Notes: generated by a model from the letters alone, not told the origin. Shown: positions 6,435-14,375, counted from the first letter of the stretch. The stretch is 21,808 nucleotides of DNA from a virus (IMGVR_UViG_3300020465_000107:1-21808); one strand, 5' to 3'. Numbers and translations: made by a program.

Positions 6435-9038
6435 TTAATATCCTGATGGTGGAGGTTCTAAACCTACATTCGTACTTTCAAATGCAAGGTTTTCAGTTGT
6501 TTCTGTTACTTCAGTTCTTTTAATTGTTTTTCCTCCTACTTTCTTTTTACTCCATGTATTATCATCAACAAGAAGATCAACTTTAGTATCTTTTGCATTA
6601 TCTGTTAGATCTATAGGTATTTCTTCCCAAGCTGGATCACACTTTGATGGATCAGCTACTTTAAGTGCCCAATCTATCATTTTTAATTCATAACGGTAAT
6701 CCCATCTTGGTGAACCATCTTTAATTTTTACTATAGTTCCTTTACTACTACTTCCTCCTGTCCAGCCATTTTTCTTTACAGCATTTGCTTGGCCAGGGTG
6801 TGGGACTTTCATTATGTTTTTCTTTTTAATTGTATTCCATGGTATACCTGTGTGTGGGTCTTTACCAGGTCTTTTTCTTAATGCTTCTAAATGGGTATAT
6901 GAATTCCACCAAGGACAGTTTTTAGCAGCTACATCATTATGACCACATACTACAAGTTCAACACCTTTAGCTCTATATTTTTTAATATAAGCTACTATTA
7001 TAGAATTAACAGCTTCTGCTTGTTGTCTAGTTATATTTAAATATGATTGCATTTTTTGACCATAAGGTCCACTTCTATCATTCCTATCTTCAGGACTTCC
7101 ATATTTACTTCTATAATTTCCAGTTCCTGTTTTAACAGCATTGTCGGCTCCTCCTATCCAATTAAAATGAATAGCATTTGTATTTGTAGTTGGTCCATGT
7201 TTTCTTTCACCCCCATAACCCTCATCAAAAGCTGTATTGGTCCAACCCTCACTAGAACCTCTATTACCTCCCCAACCTGGAGTTGTCCATGCATCTCCCC
7301 TACCACTTCTACAAGTCCCATCACCAAACCAAGCAATTCTTCCATCATGTTGAATAGCATGTTGGTATCCAGAAGATCTCCATTTACCACTTTGTCTATA
7401 ATGCATATGCATTTCAACTATTTCAGCTGCAATTAATTTATGAGAAGTTGCTGTAGTATGTATTACTAAATATTTTTTATTTGAATTGACTGGATTTTTC
7501 TGTAAGTCTAATATATATTTGTCACAATATGTACTAGGATATTCAGGTTGTGGGATATCACAATATCTATCACTATTTAAAGAATCATAAACTCTTACAG
7601 GGTAACCTTTAAATGTTCTAGATCCTTCTAAAAAAGTATCATTATTTTGTCCTTCAGTTTCTGAATCAGTATTTTCATTACCACCGCCAGGAGGAGGTGG
7701 AGGGGAAGGAGTATTAGATGAGTTACTATCACCAGTTCCACCAGGATTATCTACTGGACCTGCATCATAAATACATGAACCATCATCTTGTGTAGCATTT
7801 GGGTCATAATTATCTGCATTAGGATCTGTACAACCTAATATTGGTGTAGGTTGATTATCATTTTGGGGATTATTTTCATTAGTTATATCACTACCAGAAT
7901 CGTCATTTTCTTCTTCACACCCTTCTATAAGTTCATCTCCACCAGCTACATTATAATCTTCCCAATCTACATAATCTATATCATCTTCATTGTAATCTCC
8001 AGATTCAAATAATTCATCCCACGGAGTCATTTCATCACTAGTAACAGGAATAGGTGTTGGTGGAGGAGGTTCATGAGATTCTATTTCTTCTATTACTTCT
8101 TCAGTAGCTGCTATTTCTTGATCTACTATTGGAGTTACTTCTATATGAGAAGTTTCTGAAATAACTTCATTAGTTACAGGTGCAGGAATATCTCCTGCAA
8201 ATACCCTCATAGGATCTACAGGAATAATTAATTTTGCTGTATAAGATTTTGCATGTGTTGATGCTACTTGAAGGTTGCTTATTGATTGGTTTGATGTTAA
8301 ATATATTGAAGAAGGATCATTATTCACATTTTCTAAAGTAGCTACCCATCCTCTTGAATCTTCTTCTTCATTTTGTCCGTTACGTATTATTATGATAGGA
8401 TCTCCATCTTGAGCATTACCTCCTTTTGACCAATCATTTTCTGTAACATTAGTTGATGTAGCTCCTAAACGAATTGAATTACCAAATCTACCTTCTAAAA
8501 TAGAATCTCCTTCATAAGGTAATAAAGGTTTAATATTTGTTTGTTCTATAAAGTATTGTCCTAAATCTATATCTGTTGATTGGTCTTCTAATTGTCTATA
8601 GACCATTCCATTTTCAGCGTTGTTATAGTCTTGTGTTGTATTTGAGTCTGATAAAGATTTTAAACTAGGTAAAGCATTATGGTGTGGGTGATTCCACATA
8701 TTTAATGTTGGTAAGTAATATGTAGTTACTGCATTTTTATCATAAGCCTTACCTTTTGAGCCTAAAATTAAAACTATTTCATTTTTTAAAGGATAGTTTT
8801 TTATAAAAGAAAAAATTGGTTTTGCAGTAGATGCATCATAAGGATTTTCTAAAGGAGTTTCTTCATTTAATTTAGTATAAAAAATTGTTCCTAAAGCATC
8901 ATAAAATCCTAGTGCTTCAGCTTGAGGGTGATTAATATCTAATATTACATCTAATACTCTAACTGCTGTCATTTGAGTAGATGACGGCAAACTGATATTA
9001 AAATCACTAGTTTTAGATTTAACTATTGTTCTCCCCAT
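6435..9038 (-). CDS. Baseplate hub protein fused to N-acetylmuramoyl-L-alanine amidase
   Basis: This 867-residue multidomain protein probably sits in the baseplate hub and cuts peptidoglycan during infection. Residues about 20-125 look like the OB-fold of gp5-type hubs (AVRVLDVILDI; NEIVLILGSKG; TYYLPTLNMWNHPHHNALP). A beta-rich part follows to about 290, then an acidic, Pro-rich linker (300-470) holding one Cys module, GCTDPNADNY at 402 to DDGSC at 418-422. Residues about 515-725 are an Amidase_2/PGRP domain. All five functional residues of T7 lysozyme have counterparts: zinc ligands H527, H700 and C708, plus Y558 and K706, with T7-like H-x5-K-x-C spacing. Amidase_2 enzymes cleave the bond between MurNAc and L-Ala. 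The C-terminal ~130 residues are unassigned. Its start overlaps the upstream gene by 20 bases. Confidence 0.88.
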   Translation of the reverse strand: MGRTIVKSKTSDFNISLPSSTQMTAVRVLDVILDINHPQAEALGFYDALGTIFYTKLNEETPLENPYDASTAKPIFSFIKNYPLKNEIVLILGSKGKAYDKNAVTTYYLPTLNMWNHPHHNALPSLKSLSDSNTTQDYNNAENGMVYRQLEDQSTDIDLGQYFIEQTNIKPLLPYEGDSILEGRFGNSIRLGATSTNVTENDWSKGGNAQDGDPIIIIRNGQNEEEDSRGWVATLENVNNDPSSIYLTSNQSISNLQVASTHAKSYTAKLIIPVDPMRVFAGDIPAPVTNEVISETSHIEVTPIVDQEIAATEEVIEEIESHEPPPPTPIPVTSDEMTPWDELFESGDYNEDDIDYVDWEDYNVAGGDELIEGCEEENDDSGSDITNENNPQNDNQPTPILGCTDPNADNYDPNATQDDGSCIYDAGPVDNPGGTGDSNSSNTPSPPPPPGGGNENTDSETEGQNNDTFLEGSRTFKGYPVRVYDSLNSDRYCDIPQPEYPSTYCDKYILDLQKNPVNSNKKYLVIHTTATSHKLIAAEIVEMHMHYRQSGKWRSSGYQHAIQHDGRIAWFGDGTCRSGRGDAWTTPGWGGNRGSSEGWTNTAFDEGYGGERKHGPTTNTNAIHFNWIGGADNAVKTGTGNYRSKYGSPEDRNDRSGPYGQKMQSYLNITRQQAEAVNSIIVAYIKKYRAKGVELVVCGHNDVAAKNCPWWNSYTHLEALRKRPGKDPHTGIPWNTIKKKNIMKVPHPGQANAVKKNGWTGGSSSKGTIVKIKDGSPRWDYRYELKMIDWALKVADPSKCDPAWEEIPIDLTDNAKDTKVDLLVDDNTWSKKKVGGKTIKRTEVTETTENLAFESTNVGLEPPPSGY

Positions 9039-9402
9039 CTTTTACTTCTATATTTTTAGGTTTTTCTACTGTTTTTGCTATTTCTTCAGCTACTTCTTGA
9101 AGTTGTTCCATTTCAGCTTCAGTTAAAGCTCCTCCATCTCCTGTATTAGAAGTACCTGTAGATAAACGTTGAACTATTGCTGCCATTTTTATTAATTGGT
9201 CATCATTTTTAACACTTATTTCCATATACTCTTTAATTAAGGGAACTACTACTGTAGCGTCTCCTAAACTAGTAATAAGAGGACGTAATTCAGCTATTAA
9301 AGATGCTAATTGTTTTGATTTTTTTGTTTGGTTTTTATGAATTTCTTTTAAAATATCAGAAAAACTTTTATCATCAAAAATTATTTGGTTTAATGGATCC
9401 AT
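9019..9402 (-). CDS. Unknown small helical protein, translationally coupled to hub
   Basis: I do not recognise this 127-residue protein. It is almost wholly helical, with KEIHKNQTKKSKQLASLIAE at about residues 20-39, LIKEYMEISVKNDDQLIKMA in the middle, a Gly/Ser/Thr-rich hinge (about 80-92), and an acidic tail (EMEQLQEVAEEIAKTVEKP). There is no signal peptide or TM segment. The gene opens directly after a promoter-like box (9409-9424), and its 3' end overlaps the hub-amidase start by 20 bases, so the two are probably made together. A hub chaperone or adaptor is possible; this is inferred only from the coupling. Confidence 0.72.
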   Translation of the reverse strand: MDPLNQIIFDDKSFSDILKEIHKNQTKKSKQLASLIAELRPLITSLGDATVVVPLIKEYMEISVKNDDQLIKMAAIVQRLSTGTSNTGDGGALTEAEMEQLQEVAEEIAKTVEKPKNIEVKDGENNS

Positions 9403-9408
9403 ATTTGT

Positions 9409-9424
9409 TTTTATTATAAATATA
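9409..9424 (-). promoter_or_regulatory. Promoter-like box TATATTTATAATAAAA
   Basis: This minus-strand 16-mer is an exact copy of the box at 4849-4864. It lies 6 bases before the ATG at 9402, in the 30-base gap between the sigma-factor gene and the baseplate operon. The gap marks the boundary between a regulatory block (9433-11235) and the tail block (9402 leftward), which fits a promoter for late tail genes. The short distance to the ATG means a start site a few bases downstream would give an almost leaderless mRNA. Confidence 0.5.
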
Positions 9425-9432
9425 ATAAAAGA

Positions 9433-10188
9433 TCAAATTTTTACATATCCTAGTTTATGATATTGACCATATAATTTTTTGTATAATTTTTTTAATGATT
9501 TTGTTACTTTTGTAATTACAGGAGTATCTACATTTGTAATTTCACGGATGTATATATAAAGAGCTTTTTTATTAAATATTTCTAAATTTTCTCTACGTTT
9601 AAATAAAATATTTATAGCATCACAAACTTTTCTGTCTGTTTCTTTTTTAAATAAAGTAAACATATTAGCGTCAACATATTCTGTAAAGTAATCTATAAAA
9701 TCTTTCATATCTTTTTTACGTGCTGGTCTCCCTAATTGAGTTAATACTCCATCATCTTCGTCAGCTTCCATTACATTTACTGTTATTTTTTTCTTTTTGT
9801 AATTATTATTATTATAAAGTATAAGATAATTTTTACCTACAATAGAAAAATAAGAAAAAGCTTTTGAACCTTTAGTAGGATCAAAATAATGAAGTTTTTC
9901 TAATAAAAAGCAAACAACTTCATGTTTTAAATCTTCCAATGATTCTACTTCTGTATAGTAAAATTTAAATGTATGTATTAAGTTTTCAGATAATTTATAA
10001 AAAGCATAATGAATACGTGAATTATATATATAATTTCTTTCATCTTCATTATTTGAAGCTAAATATTCTGCTATTGCTTTTTCTGTATCTTCTGTAAAAT
10101 ATAGGTGTTTTGTTTTTTTTCTTCCTCTTTTCTTTTTAGGTTTAGGTGTAGAGTTTGCTTCTTGTTTAATTTTGGTTTTATCTTTCAT
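9433..10188 (-). CDS. Late transcription sigma factor, gp55-like
   Basis: This 251-residue protein resembles T4 gp55, the phage sigma subunit that directs host RNA polymerase to late promoters. A very basic N-terminal tail (KPKKKRGRKKTK, residues 16-27) precedes a helical region. The recognisable core is at about 80-125: EVESLEDLKHEVVCFLLEKL followed by FDPTKGSKAFSYFSIVGKN and YLIL, which fits the sigma region 2 pattern ('a..yF......N.L'). A basic KKKK follows. T4 gp55 is 185 residues, so this one is longer, mainly from its tails and a C-terminal helical region. It lies 3 bases after a small TM gene and directly before a promoter-like box. Other sigma-like phage regulators cannot be excluded. 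Confidence 0.72.
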   Translation of the reverse strand: MKDKTKIKQEANSTPKPKKKRGRKKTKHLYFTEDTEKAIAEYLASNNEDERNYIYNSRIHYAFYKLSENLIHTFKFYYTEVESLEDLKHEVVCFLLEKLHYFDPTKGSKAFSYFSIVGKNYLILYNNNNYKKKKITVNVMEADEDDGVLTQLGRPARKKDMKDFIDYFTEYVDANMFTLFKKETDRKVCDAINILFKRRENLEIFNKKALYIYIREITNVDTPVITKVTKSLKKLYKKLYGQYHKLGYVKI

Positions 10189-10191
10189 GTT

Positions 10192-10446
10192 TTATTTAAG
10201 AGTAAATTCGTTTAATGCTTCTTGTAATTTTTTGAGTTCTTGAAAGAACCATCCTATTTGGTCATCAGAATAAAATATATTTTTATCATCTAATTGTTTT
10301 AATCTTTGATCACAAGCATTTATAGCATCACTTTGTTTTGTGATAAAATCTTCTAATGATTCATTTTTTTTCAATAGATTAAAAAGAGCAAATCCTAAAG
10401 AAGTTGTAATTATTATAAGTATTATTGTTGCTATTATCCACCCCAT
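10192..10446 (-). CDS. Small single-TM membrane protein, function unknown
   Basis: This 84-residue protein has one hydrophobic segment at residues about 3-24 (WIIATIILIIITTSLGFALF), followed by KK and a helical, charged domain (about 25-84) that includes QLDDKNIFYSDDQIGWFFQE. A short N-terminus and following positive residues suggest an N-out, C-in signal-anchor or an inner-membrane anchor with a cytoplasmic tail. It sits between the HD-domain gene and the sigma gene with 3-base gaps on each side, so it is co-transcribed with them. I do not recognise a family. Confidence 0.7.
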   Translation of the reverse strand: MGWIIATIILIIITTSLGFALFNLLKKNESLEDFITKQSDAINACDQRLKQLDDKNIFYSDDQIGWFFQELKKLQEALNEFTLK

Positions 10447-10449
10447 ATT

Positions 10450-11235
10450 TTAGTCTTTAAAAAATGAATCTATAACATCCAAAGTAGCATTGGATAAATT
10501 TGGATTATTTTTTGGATTTATTTTTTTTGATGTCCTTAAAGTCTTATCACCTTTAGAACCGTTTTTAGGTTTTGATTGTTTTGGAACTGCATCTGTTGCA
10601 TTATTCCATATTTCAAATTCAATTTGAGCAGCCATATGGTCAGCTTGATGCATGAGTAAAGGTAAATGAGATCTTAATTTAGTTTCCTTCATACTAGACA
10701 TAAAGTAAAATTTATTACTTTCATCATATAAGCCATCATGTATTTTAATTCCTATAAATTCATTTTGGGTTACTTTAACACCAATTTCTTGCAACAAGAA
10801 TAAAGATCTTTCTGGTATCTTCATTGCAGGGATATCAGTATTAAATTTATAAATTTGGCCTAATTTGTCAATATGCCATTGTGAATCATTTGGTTGATAA
10901 TATTCACCTTCTTGTTGGCCCATCTTGCCTAAATCATGGAATAAAGCAACAAAATGCATTTCTTCAATTGTATATGTAGATATATCACCTCCCATTTTTT
11001 TCCACGTTTTATATAATTCATTTGCACAATCATATACACGTAATACATGGTCAACATAACCACCAGCAAATGCTGAATGGTGCCAATTTTTAGCTGCTGC
11101 GGGCATCATCATCATCCTGTCTTGGTATTTTTCTAAAAAAGGGATTAATGTATTTGTTCTTTCTTTAGATATATTTGTTTTTACTTCATTAACATAACGA
11201 TCCCAATTTGATTGGATTTTTTCTGCTGATAACAT
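10450..11235 (-). CDS. HD-domain metal-dependent phosphohydrolase
   Basis: This 261-residue protein carries the HD superfamily motif set: H63 in GGYVDHVLRVYDCA, the H100-D101 pair in FVALFHDLGKMGQ, and a distal D199 in LLMHQADHMAAQ. These residues bind divalent metal in HD phosphohydrolases. HD enzymes act on nucleotides, cyclic dinucleotides or nucleic acids; nothing in the sequence fixes the substrate. The C-terminal 40 residues are basic and low-complexity (KPKNGSKGDKTLRTSKK), suggesting a disordered or nucleic-acid-contacting tail. The gene is 3 bases upstream of a one-TM protein and near the late sigma factor. Nucleotide salvage, or removal of a host signalling nucleotide during infection, are both possible inferences. 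Confidence 0.82.
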   Translation of the reverse strand: MLSAEKIQSNWDRYVNEVKTNISKERTNTLIPFLEKYQDRMMMMPAAAKNWHHSAFAGGYVDHVLRVYDCANELYKTWKKMGGDISTYTIEEMHFVALFHDLGKMGQQEGEYYQPNDSQWHIDKLGQIYKFNTDIPAMKIPERSLFLLQEIGVKVTQNEFIGIKIHDGLYDESNKFYFMSSMKETKLRSHLPLLMHQADHMAAQIEFEIWNNATDAVPKQSKPKNGSKGDKTLRTSKKINPKNNPNLSNATLDVIDSFFKD

Positions 11236-11236
11236 A

Positions 11237-11455
11237 TTATATATTTCCTAAATTTTGAACACCACTAGCTCCTAAAGGATTAGTAGATGATATTTTAATA
11301 AGAGATTGTAATTCTTCAAATCTTTCTTTAAGTTCTCCTTCTTTCATAAATCTAAGTGCTTCTTCTTGTTCACCTCTTTTAATTAAAATATGTAATTTAT
11401 TAAAAGCCACATCTAATCTTTCCATGGCTCCTTGTACTTGCATTGCGTATCTCAT
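11237..11455 (-). CDS. Small helical protein, function unknown
   Basis: I do not recognise this 72-residue protein. It is mostly alpha-helical, with MERLDVAFNKLHILIKRGEQ and EEALRFMKEGELKERFEEL filling residues 11-50 and a short polar tail. There is no TM segment or signal peptide. It ends one base before the HD-domain gene begins and follows a 58-base gap, so it is probably the first gene of the HD/sigma block. Its acidic and basic heptads would suit a small dimeric adaptor. Confidence 0.68.
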   Translation of the reverse strand: MRYAMQVQGAMERLDVAFNKLHILIKRGEQEEALRFMKEGELKERFEELQSLIKISSTNPLGASGVQNLGNI

Positions 11456-11513
11456 AGTTATTTTTTATTTAATAGTATTATATAATAAGGGGATTTTAAA
11501 AAACCAAGTTTTT
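11456..11513 (-). other. Gap with possible weak terminator and promoter
   Basis: This 58-base gap separates two gene blocks. At its right edge an A/T hairpin (11498-11514, seven pairs, three-base loop) overlaps the stop codon of the upstream gene; its 3' arm is a run of six T on the minus strand, so it could be a weak terminator. Further left, minus-strand TTATTATATAATAC (about 11473-11486) is AT-rich and partly palindromic and could be a -10 region for the gene at 11455. It does not match the TATATTTATWA box seen elsewhere. Evidence is thin. Confidence 0.3.
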
Positions 11514-12782
11514 TTAGGATAGATGTCCTTTAAATAATAAACGAGGAACATCATCTGAAAACGATGTTATTACTATTTCTGTGCCTATTTTGCTTATAAC
11601 ATCTTCTCCTTCTAAATATGTCATATCTCCATTTCTATTTAAATATAACATTCCACTAAATTGTTCATATTCTTTATAAGTAAATACTAATTCTTTTGCT
11701 ATATCTATTTCAAATTCTTTGTAATTAAAATCTTGTTCAGTAAAATATTTATTTATATTAAAATATTTACCTTCAGGCACAAAATCATTTTTATAGTATA
11801 TTCTTTTTAATACTTCAGCAAAACCGTTTATGAATTTTTGTTTTTCAAAATTTTCACTTTTAGTAAAAATATCATAAATACTTACTATTTTAATAGGCCA
11901 TTTTAAACTTTTAGTTAGTATTTTTATAGCGTCGTCTGTATTTTCTTCTGACATTCCTAACCCATCAATAAATTCTTCAAATTTTCCTGTTTTTTTAGTC
12001 CCAGACCAAGATCCTCTACCATATCCTTTTGCTACAACTGCTCCAGCATCTGCTGATTTTTCTAATTCTGCAAACTTTTCACCTCCAATAGATGCTTTGA
12101 TTTCTACATTTTTATCTCCTACGTCCAAATCACCTTTTGAATCTCTTTTTTTAACATTTTTAAATAAAATAGAAAATAAAATTTCACCAGGTCCTATAGA
12201 TACATTACCTACTATAGTAGTAACCATTTTTCTATATAATATTTTTAATTTATTTGAAGGGATTACAGAAATTAAGTCAGTAAAATTTTTAGCACTAAGG
12301 TTAAAATCTACTGGATTTTTTATATATTCAAAGAAATTATCTTGGATTTCAAGATCTCTTAATAAAGTTGAAAATCTTTTAATTTGATCATTTGGAATAT
12401 TAGATTCTTTAGCTTTTAATTCTAAATATTTTTTTATGGGGTTTGAAGTTTCTAAATCTTGTATTTGTGCTGCTAATTTAGCTGCGTCTTGATCTGATAT
12501 AGATGTTGATTTTATAAGAAGAATTAAATCTTCTTTTGAAAAAGATTTGTCATTTTCAGGTTCTACTTCAGAAGGAGAATTTTCCATTCCTGCTACGCCT
12601 GGTTCTCCATCTTTATCCCCATAGGTTTTTTCGTCTTCTAATTCATCTAAAATATCTTCAGAAGGGATATTAAGACGTTCTAATATTGTTTTTAAAATTT
12701 TAATATCAGAGGGATTATCCAAACAAGGATAACCCTTTTTAGTCCTATATGACCATTCTAATAATAACTCATCGAGAGTCAT
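11514..12782 (-). CDS. Protein with PD-(D/E)XK nuclease-like motif
   Basis: This 422-residue protein is unassigned as a whole, but residues about 197-230 read as a PD-(D/E)XK nuclease core: E200 in IGPGEILFSILF, D218 (with D220) in SKGDLDV, then E227-x-K229 in NVEIKAS. The order helix-Glu, strand-Asp, strand-ExK matches that fold, and a basic, Gly-rich stretch follows (AKGYGRGSWSGTKKTGK). The N-terminus (DELLLEWSYRTKKGYP) is followed by an acidic low-complexity part (about 45-80). Possible roles include a DNA end-processing or resolving nuclease packed with the genome, or a degenerate structural relative. It is 5 bases from the acidic protein gene and presumably co-transcribed with it. Confidence 0.65.
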   Translation of the reverse strand: MTLDELLLEWSYRTKKGYPCLDNPSDIKILKTILERLNIPSEDILDELEDEKTYGDKDGEPGVAGMENSPSEVEPENDKSFSKEDLILLIKSTSISDQDAAKLAAQIQDLETSNPIKKYLELKAKESNIPNDQIKRFSTLLRDLEIQDNFFEYIKNPVDFNLSAKNFTDLISVIPSNKLKILYRKMVTTIVGNVSIGPGEILFSILFKNVKKRDSKGDLDVGDKNVEIKASIGGEKFAELEKSADAGAVVAKGYGRGSWSGTKKTGKFEEFIDGLGMSEENTDDAIKILTKSLKWPIKIVSIYDIFTKSENFEKQKFINGFAEVLKRIYYKNDFVPEGKYFNINKYFTEQDFNYKEFEIDIAKELVFTYKEYEQFSGMLYLNRNGDMTYLEGEDVISKIGTEIVITSFSDDVPRLLFKGHLS

Positions 12783-12787
12783 TTTAT

Positions 12788-13243
12788 TTATTTTATTATG
12801 TTAGCTAATTTTTGGAAACGTTCTTGAAGAGATTTTGACTCATGTAATTTACCGTCACCTCTTGTTGTCTTAGCTGGTGTGTATCCTGAATCTTTACCTG
12901 AAGTGTTTTTATTTCCTGCGTCTCCAAATCCAGTTGATGCTGCTTCTTCTAAATCTGCTTCTTCATCTACTTTTTCATCACCATCTTCCATGTAAGTTTC
13001 ATCTACATCATCACCCATTTCATCACCCATTTCATCATCACCTCCTTCAAAGTGAGTTTTTAATAAGTCAAAAATTTGACGAAGTACGTCATCTTCACCT
13101 GCTTCATCACCTGCTGTATCTGCATCTATATCTGTGTCATCAACAGATACATCAACATCATCTTCAGCTTCATTTGTGATAGGTGTAGGAGCAAATTTGT
13201 CAAATTCCTCTTTGATCATTTTTTTAAGTTCTTCTAATTTCAT
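12788..13243 (-). CDS. Highly acidic low-complexity protein
   Basis: This 151-residue protein is dominated by Asp and Glu between residues about 25 and 105, with a small internal repeat GDDEMGDEMGDD, flanked by a basic helix at the N-terminus (MKLEELKKMIKEEFDKFAP) and a helix at the C-terminus (SLQERFQKLANIIK). There is no signal or TM segment. Such acidic proteins with helical ends occur among prohead core or scaffold components and DNA mimics in T4-like phages, but neither role is shown here. It lies just upstream of the PD-(D/E)XK-like gene; an acidic partner for a DNA-binding enzyme is one alternative. The function remains unknown. Confidence 0.7.
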   Translation of the reverse strand: MKLEELKKMIKEEFDKFAPTPITNEAEDDVDVSVDDTDIDADTAGDEAGEDDVLRQIFDLLKTHFEGGDDEMGDEMGDDVDETYMEDGDEKVDEEADLEEAASTGFGDAGNKNTSGKDSGYTPAKTTRGDGKLHESKSLQERFQKLANIIK

Positions 13244-13261
13244 TTTTTTATTTTTTTAGTA

Positions 13262-13411
13262 TTATATTTCAAATCCAAAGTTTAATATTAAGAACCTAAA
13301 GCTTACACCAGGGTTCCATTTTAATTCTAATAGGGTAAAAACCCCAAATCTAAATGTAAAGTCAATAATATTTTTTTTATTACCTTCTTTCCAACTATTT
13401 ATTAAATTCAT
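13262..13411 (-). CDS. Putative 49-residue protein in a short gap
   Basis: A complete small reading frame (ATG at 13411, TAA at 13262-13264) fills most of the 184-base gap between two longer genes. It encodes 49 residues starting MNLINSWKEGNKKNIIDFTF and ending FLILNFGFEI, rich in Phe, Leu and Trp. Its codons mostly end in A or T, like the neighbours, and it starts 16 bases after the preceding stop, behind an A-rich leader. No homology is recognised. An N-terminal basic, C-terminal hydrophobic design could mean weak membrane association. It could still be a chance frame in AT-rich DNA. Confidence 0.4.
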   Translation of the reverse strand: MNLINSWKEGNKKNIIDFTFRFGVFTLLELKWNPGVSFRFLILNFGFEI

Positions 13412-13427
13412 AACTTTTTTATTTTTA

Positions 13428-14345
13428 TTATTCTTCATTTTGTAGTCCAGCTGTTAAGCCTTCCATATATGCTAGTTTAGCTATTTCATAATATACTCTG
13501 ATATTTTCTGATCCTTCTCTTAAAGATATTCCTTTTTCTTTAATTATTTCAAGAAGTTTTCTATGTACATCTCTATCCATAGCTGTTGATGCTACTGCTC
13601 TTCTGTCTTCTTTTTCTTTAAGAAGAATTTCATCTTTTTCATCTTCAATTTTTCCTAATCTTTTATTAATGTCTTTAATTTGTTTAGGAATATCTCCAAT
13701 TTTTTTATCGTATTTTGCTCTATCTATTTTTTTAGCATTAAAATCTTGTACTAATGGTTTTATTTTTGCTTGTAATTTCTTTTTTTGATCTTTAAGTTTT
13801 TCTGCTTCTTTATCTAAAGTTTTTATACCTTTAGTTGTTTTTTTAGCTCCTTTACTTGCTTTTTTTTCTTCCTTATCTTCATTTTCACTTAAAATGTTTT
13901 TTATTTCATTTTTAATGGCTTCTTTAAGTGATTCCATTTTATCATTTTTGTGATCAGCGTCTTTCATTTTTCCTTTTTTAAATGAATTTTGGATTTCTTG
14001 CATTCCATCACCTCTTTCTGATGTATATGATTCTAAAAATTTATTAAATGAAGTTTCATTAATAGGACCAGCGTGATTCATTCCTGATTCAAATTGAATT
14101 AATGCTGAATAATAGGCATTATGTTTTTCTAAATTATTAAGGACAGTTTCTGTTGCTGTTTTTCTTTCGTCAGGAGTAGATTCTTGTAATCTTGCACATC
14201 CTAAATTAGTTAATTCAAAATCCATACCTTTTCTAAACTCATATGGGTTTAATCTATCTAATCTATTATTAATTTCTGTCGTTTTATTTTCCCTTTTCTG
14301 TTTCTTGGAATCAGGTGTATATCCGTAAAGATTATTATTTGCCAT
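13428..14345 (-). CDS. Coiled-coil protein, function unknown
   Basis: I do not recognise this 305-residue protein. Its N-terminal third has ELTNLGCARLQESTPDERKT and a helical segment ending near residue 130. The centre (about 150-250) is a Lys/Glu-rich coiled coil (KAKSKGAKK-like run, then LDKEAEKLKDQKKKLQAKIK and IGDIPKQIKDINKRLGKIED). The C-terminal 40 residues form another helical unit (RKLLEIIKEKGISLREGSEN). It is soluble, with no signal or TM segment. A promoter-like box (14365-14375) lies upstream, so it may head the transcript that includes the acidic and PD-(D/E)XK-like proteins. A scaffold or prohead role is only a guess. Confidence 0.68.
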   Translation of the reverse strand: MANNNLYGYTPDSKKQKRENKTTEINNRLDRLNPYEFRKGMDFELTNLGCARLQESTPDERKTATETVLNNLEKHNAYYSALIQFESGMNHAGPINETSFNKFLESYTSERGDGMQEIQNSFKKGKMKDADHKNDKMESLKEAIKNEIKNILSENEDKEEKKASKGAKKTTKGIKTLDKEAEKLKDQKKKLQAKIKPLVQDFNAKKIDRAKYDKKIGDIPKQIKDINKRLGKIEDEKDEILLKEKEDRRAVASTAMDRDVHRKLLEIIKEKGISLREGSENIRVYYEIAKLAYMEGLTAGLQNEE

Positions 14346-14359
14346 TTTCTATTATGTTA

Positions 14360-14375
14360 TTCCCTAATAAATATA
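14360..14375 (-). promoter_or_regulatory. Promoter-like box TATATTTATTA
   Basis: The 48-base gap between the giant repeat protein and the coiled-coil gene holds TATATTTATTA on the minus strand (14375-14365), followed by GGGAATAAC instead of the AATAAAA seen at 4849 and 9409. It is 19 bases before the ATG at 14345. It matches the first 9 bases of the other boxes exactly. There is no clear terminator hairpin in this gap, so some read-through from the giant gene is likely. Confidence 0.45.

Noticed and set aside
7047-7436. Plus- and minus-strand frames inside the hub-amidase (7047-7436 and 7154-7417).
   Set aside because: They overlap the amidase catalytic domain, whose motif residues are intact in the long frame.
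12877-13179. Plus-strand frame of 100 codons rich in His and Leu.
   Set aside because: It is the antisense of the Asp/Glu-rich gene at 12788-13243; GAT/GAA codons read backwards give His/Leu/Phe runs.
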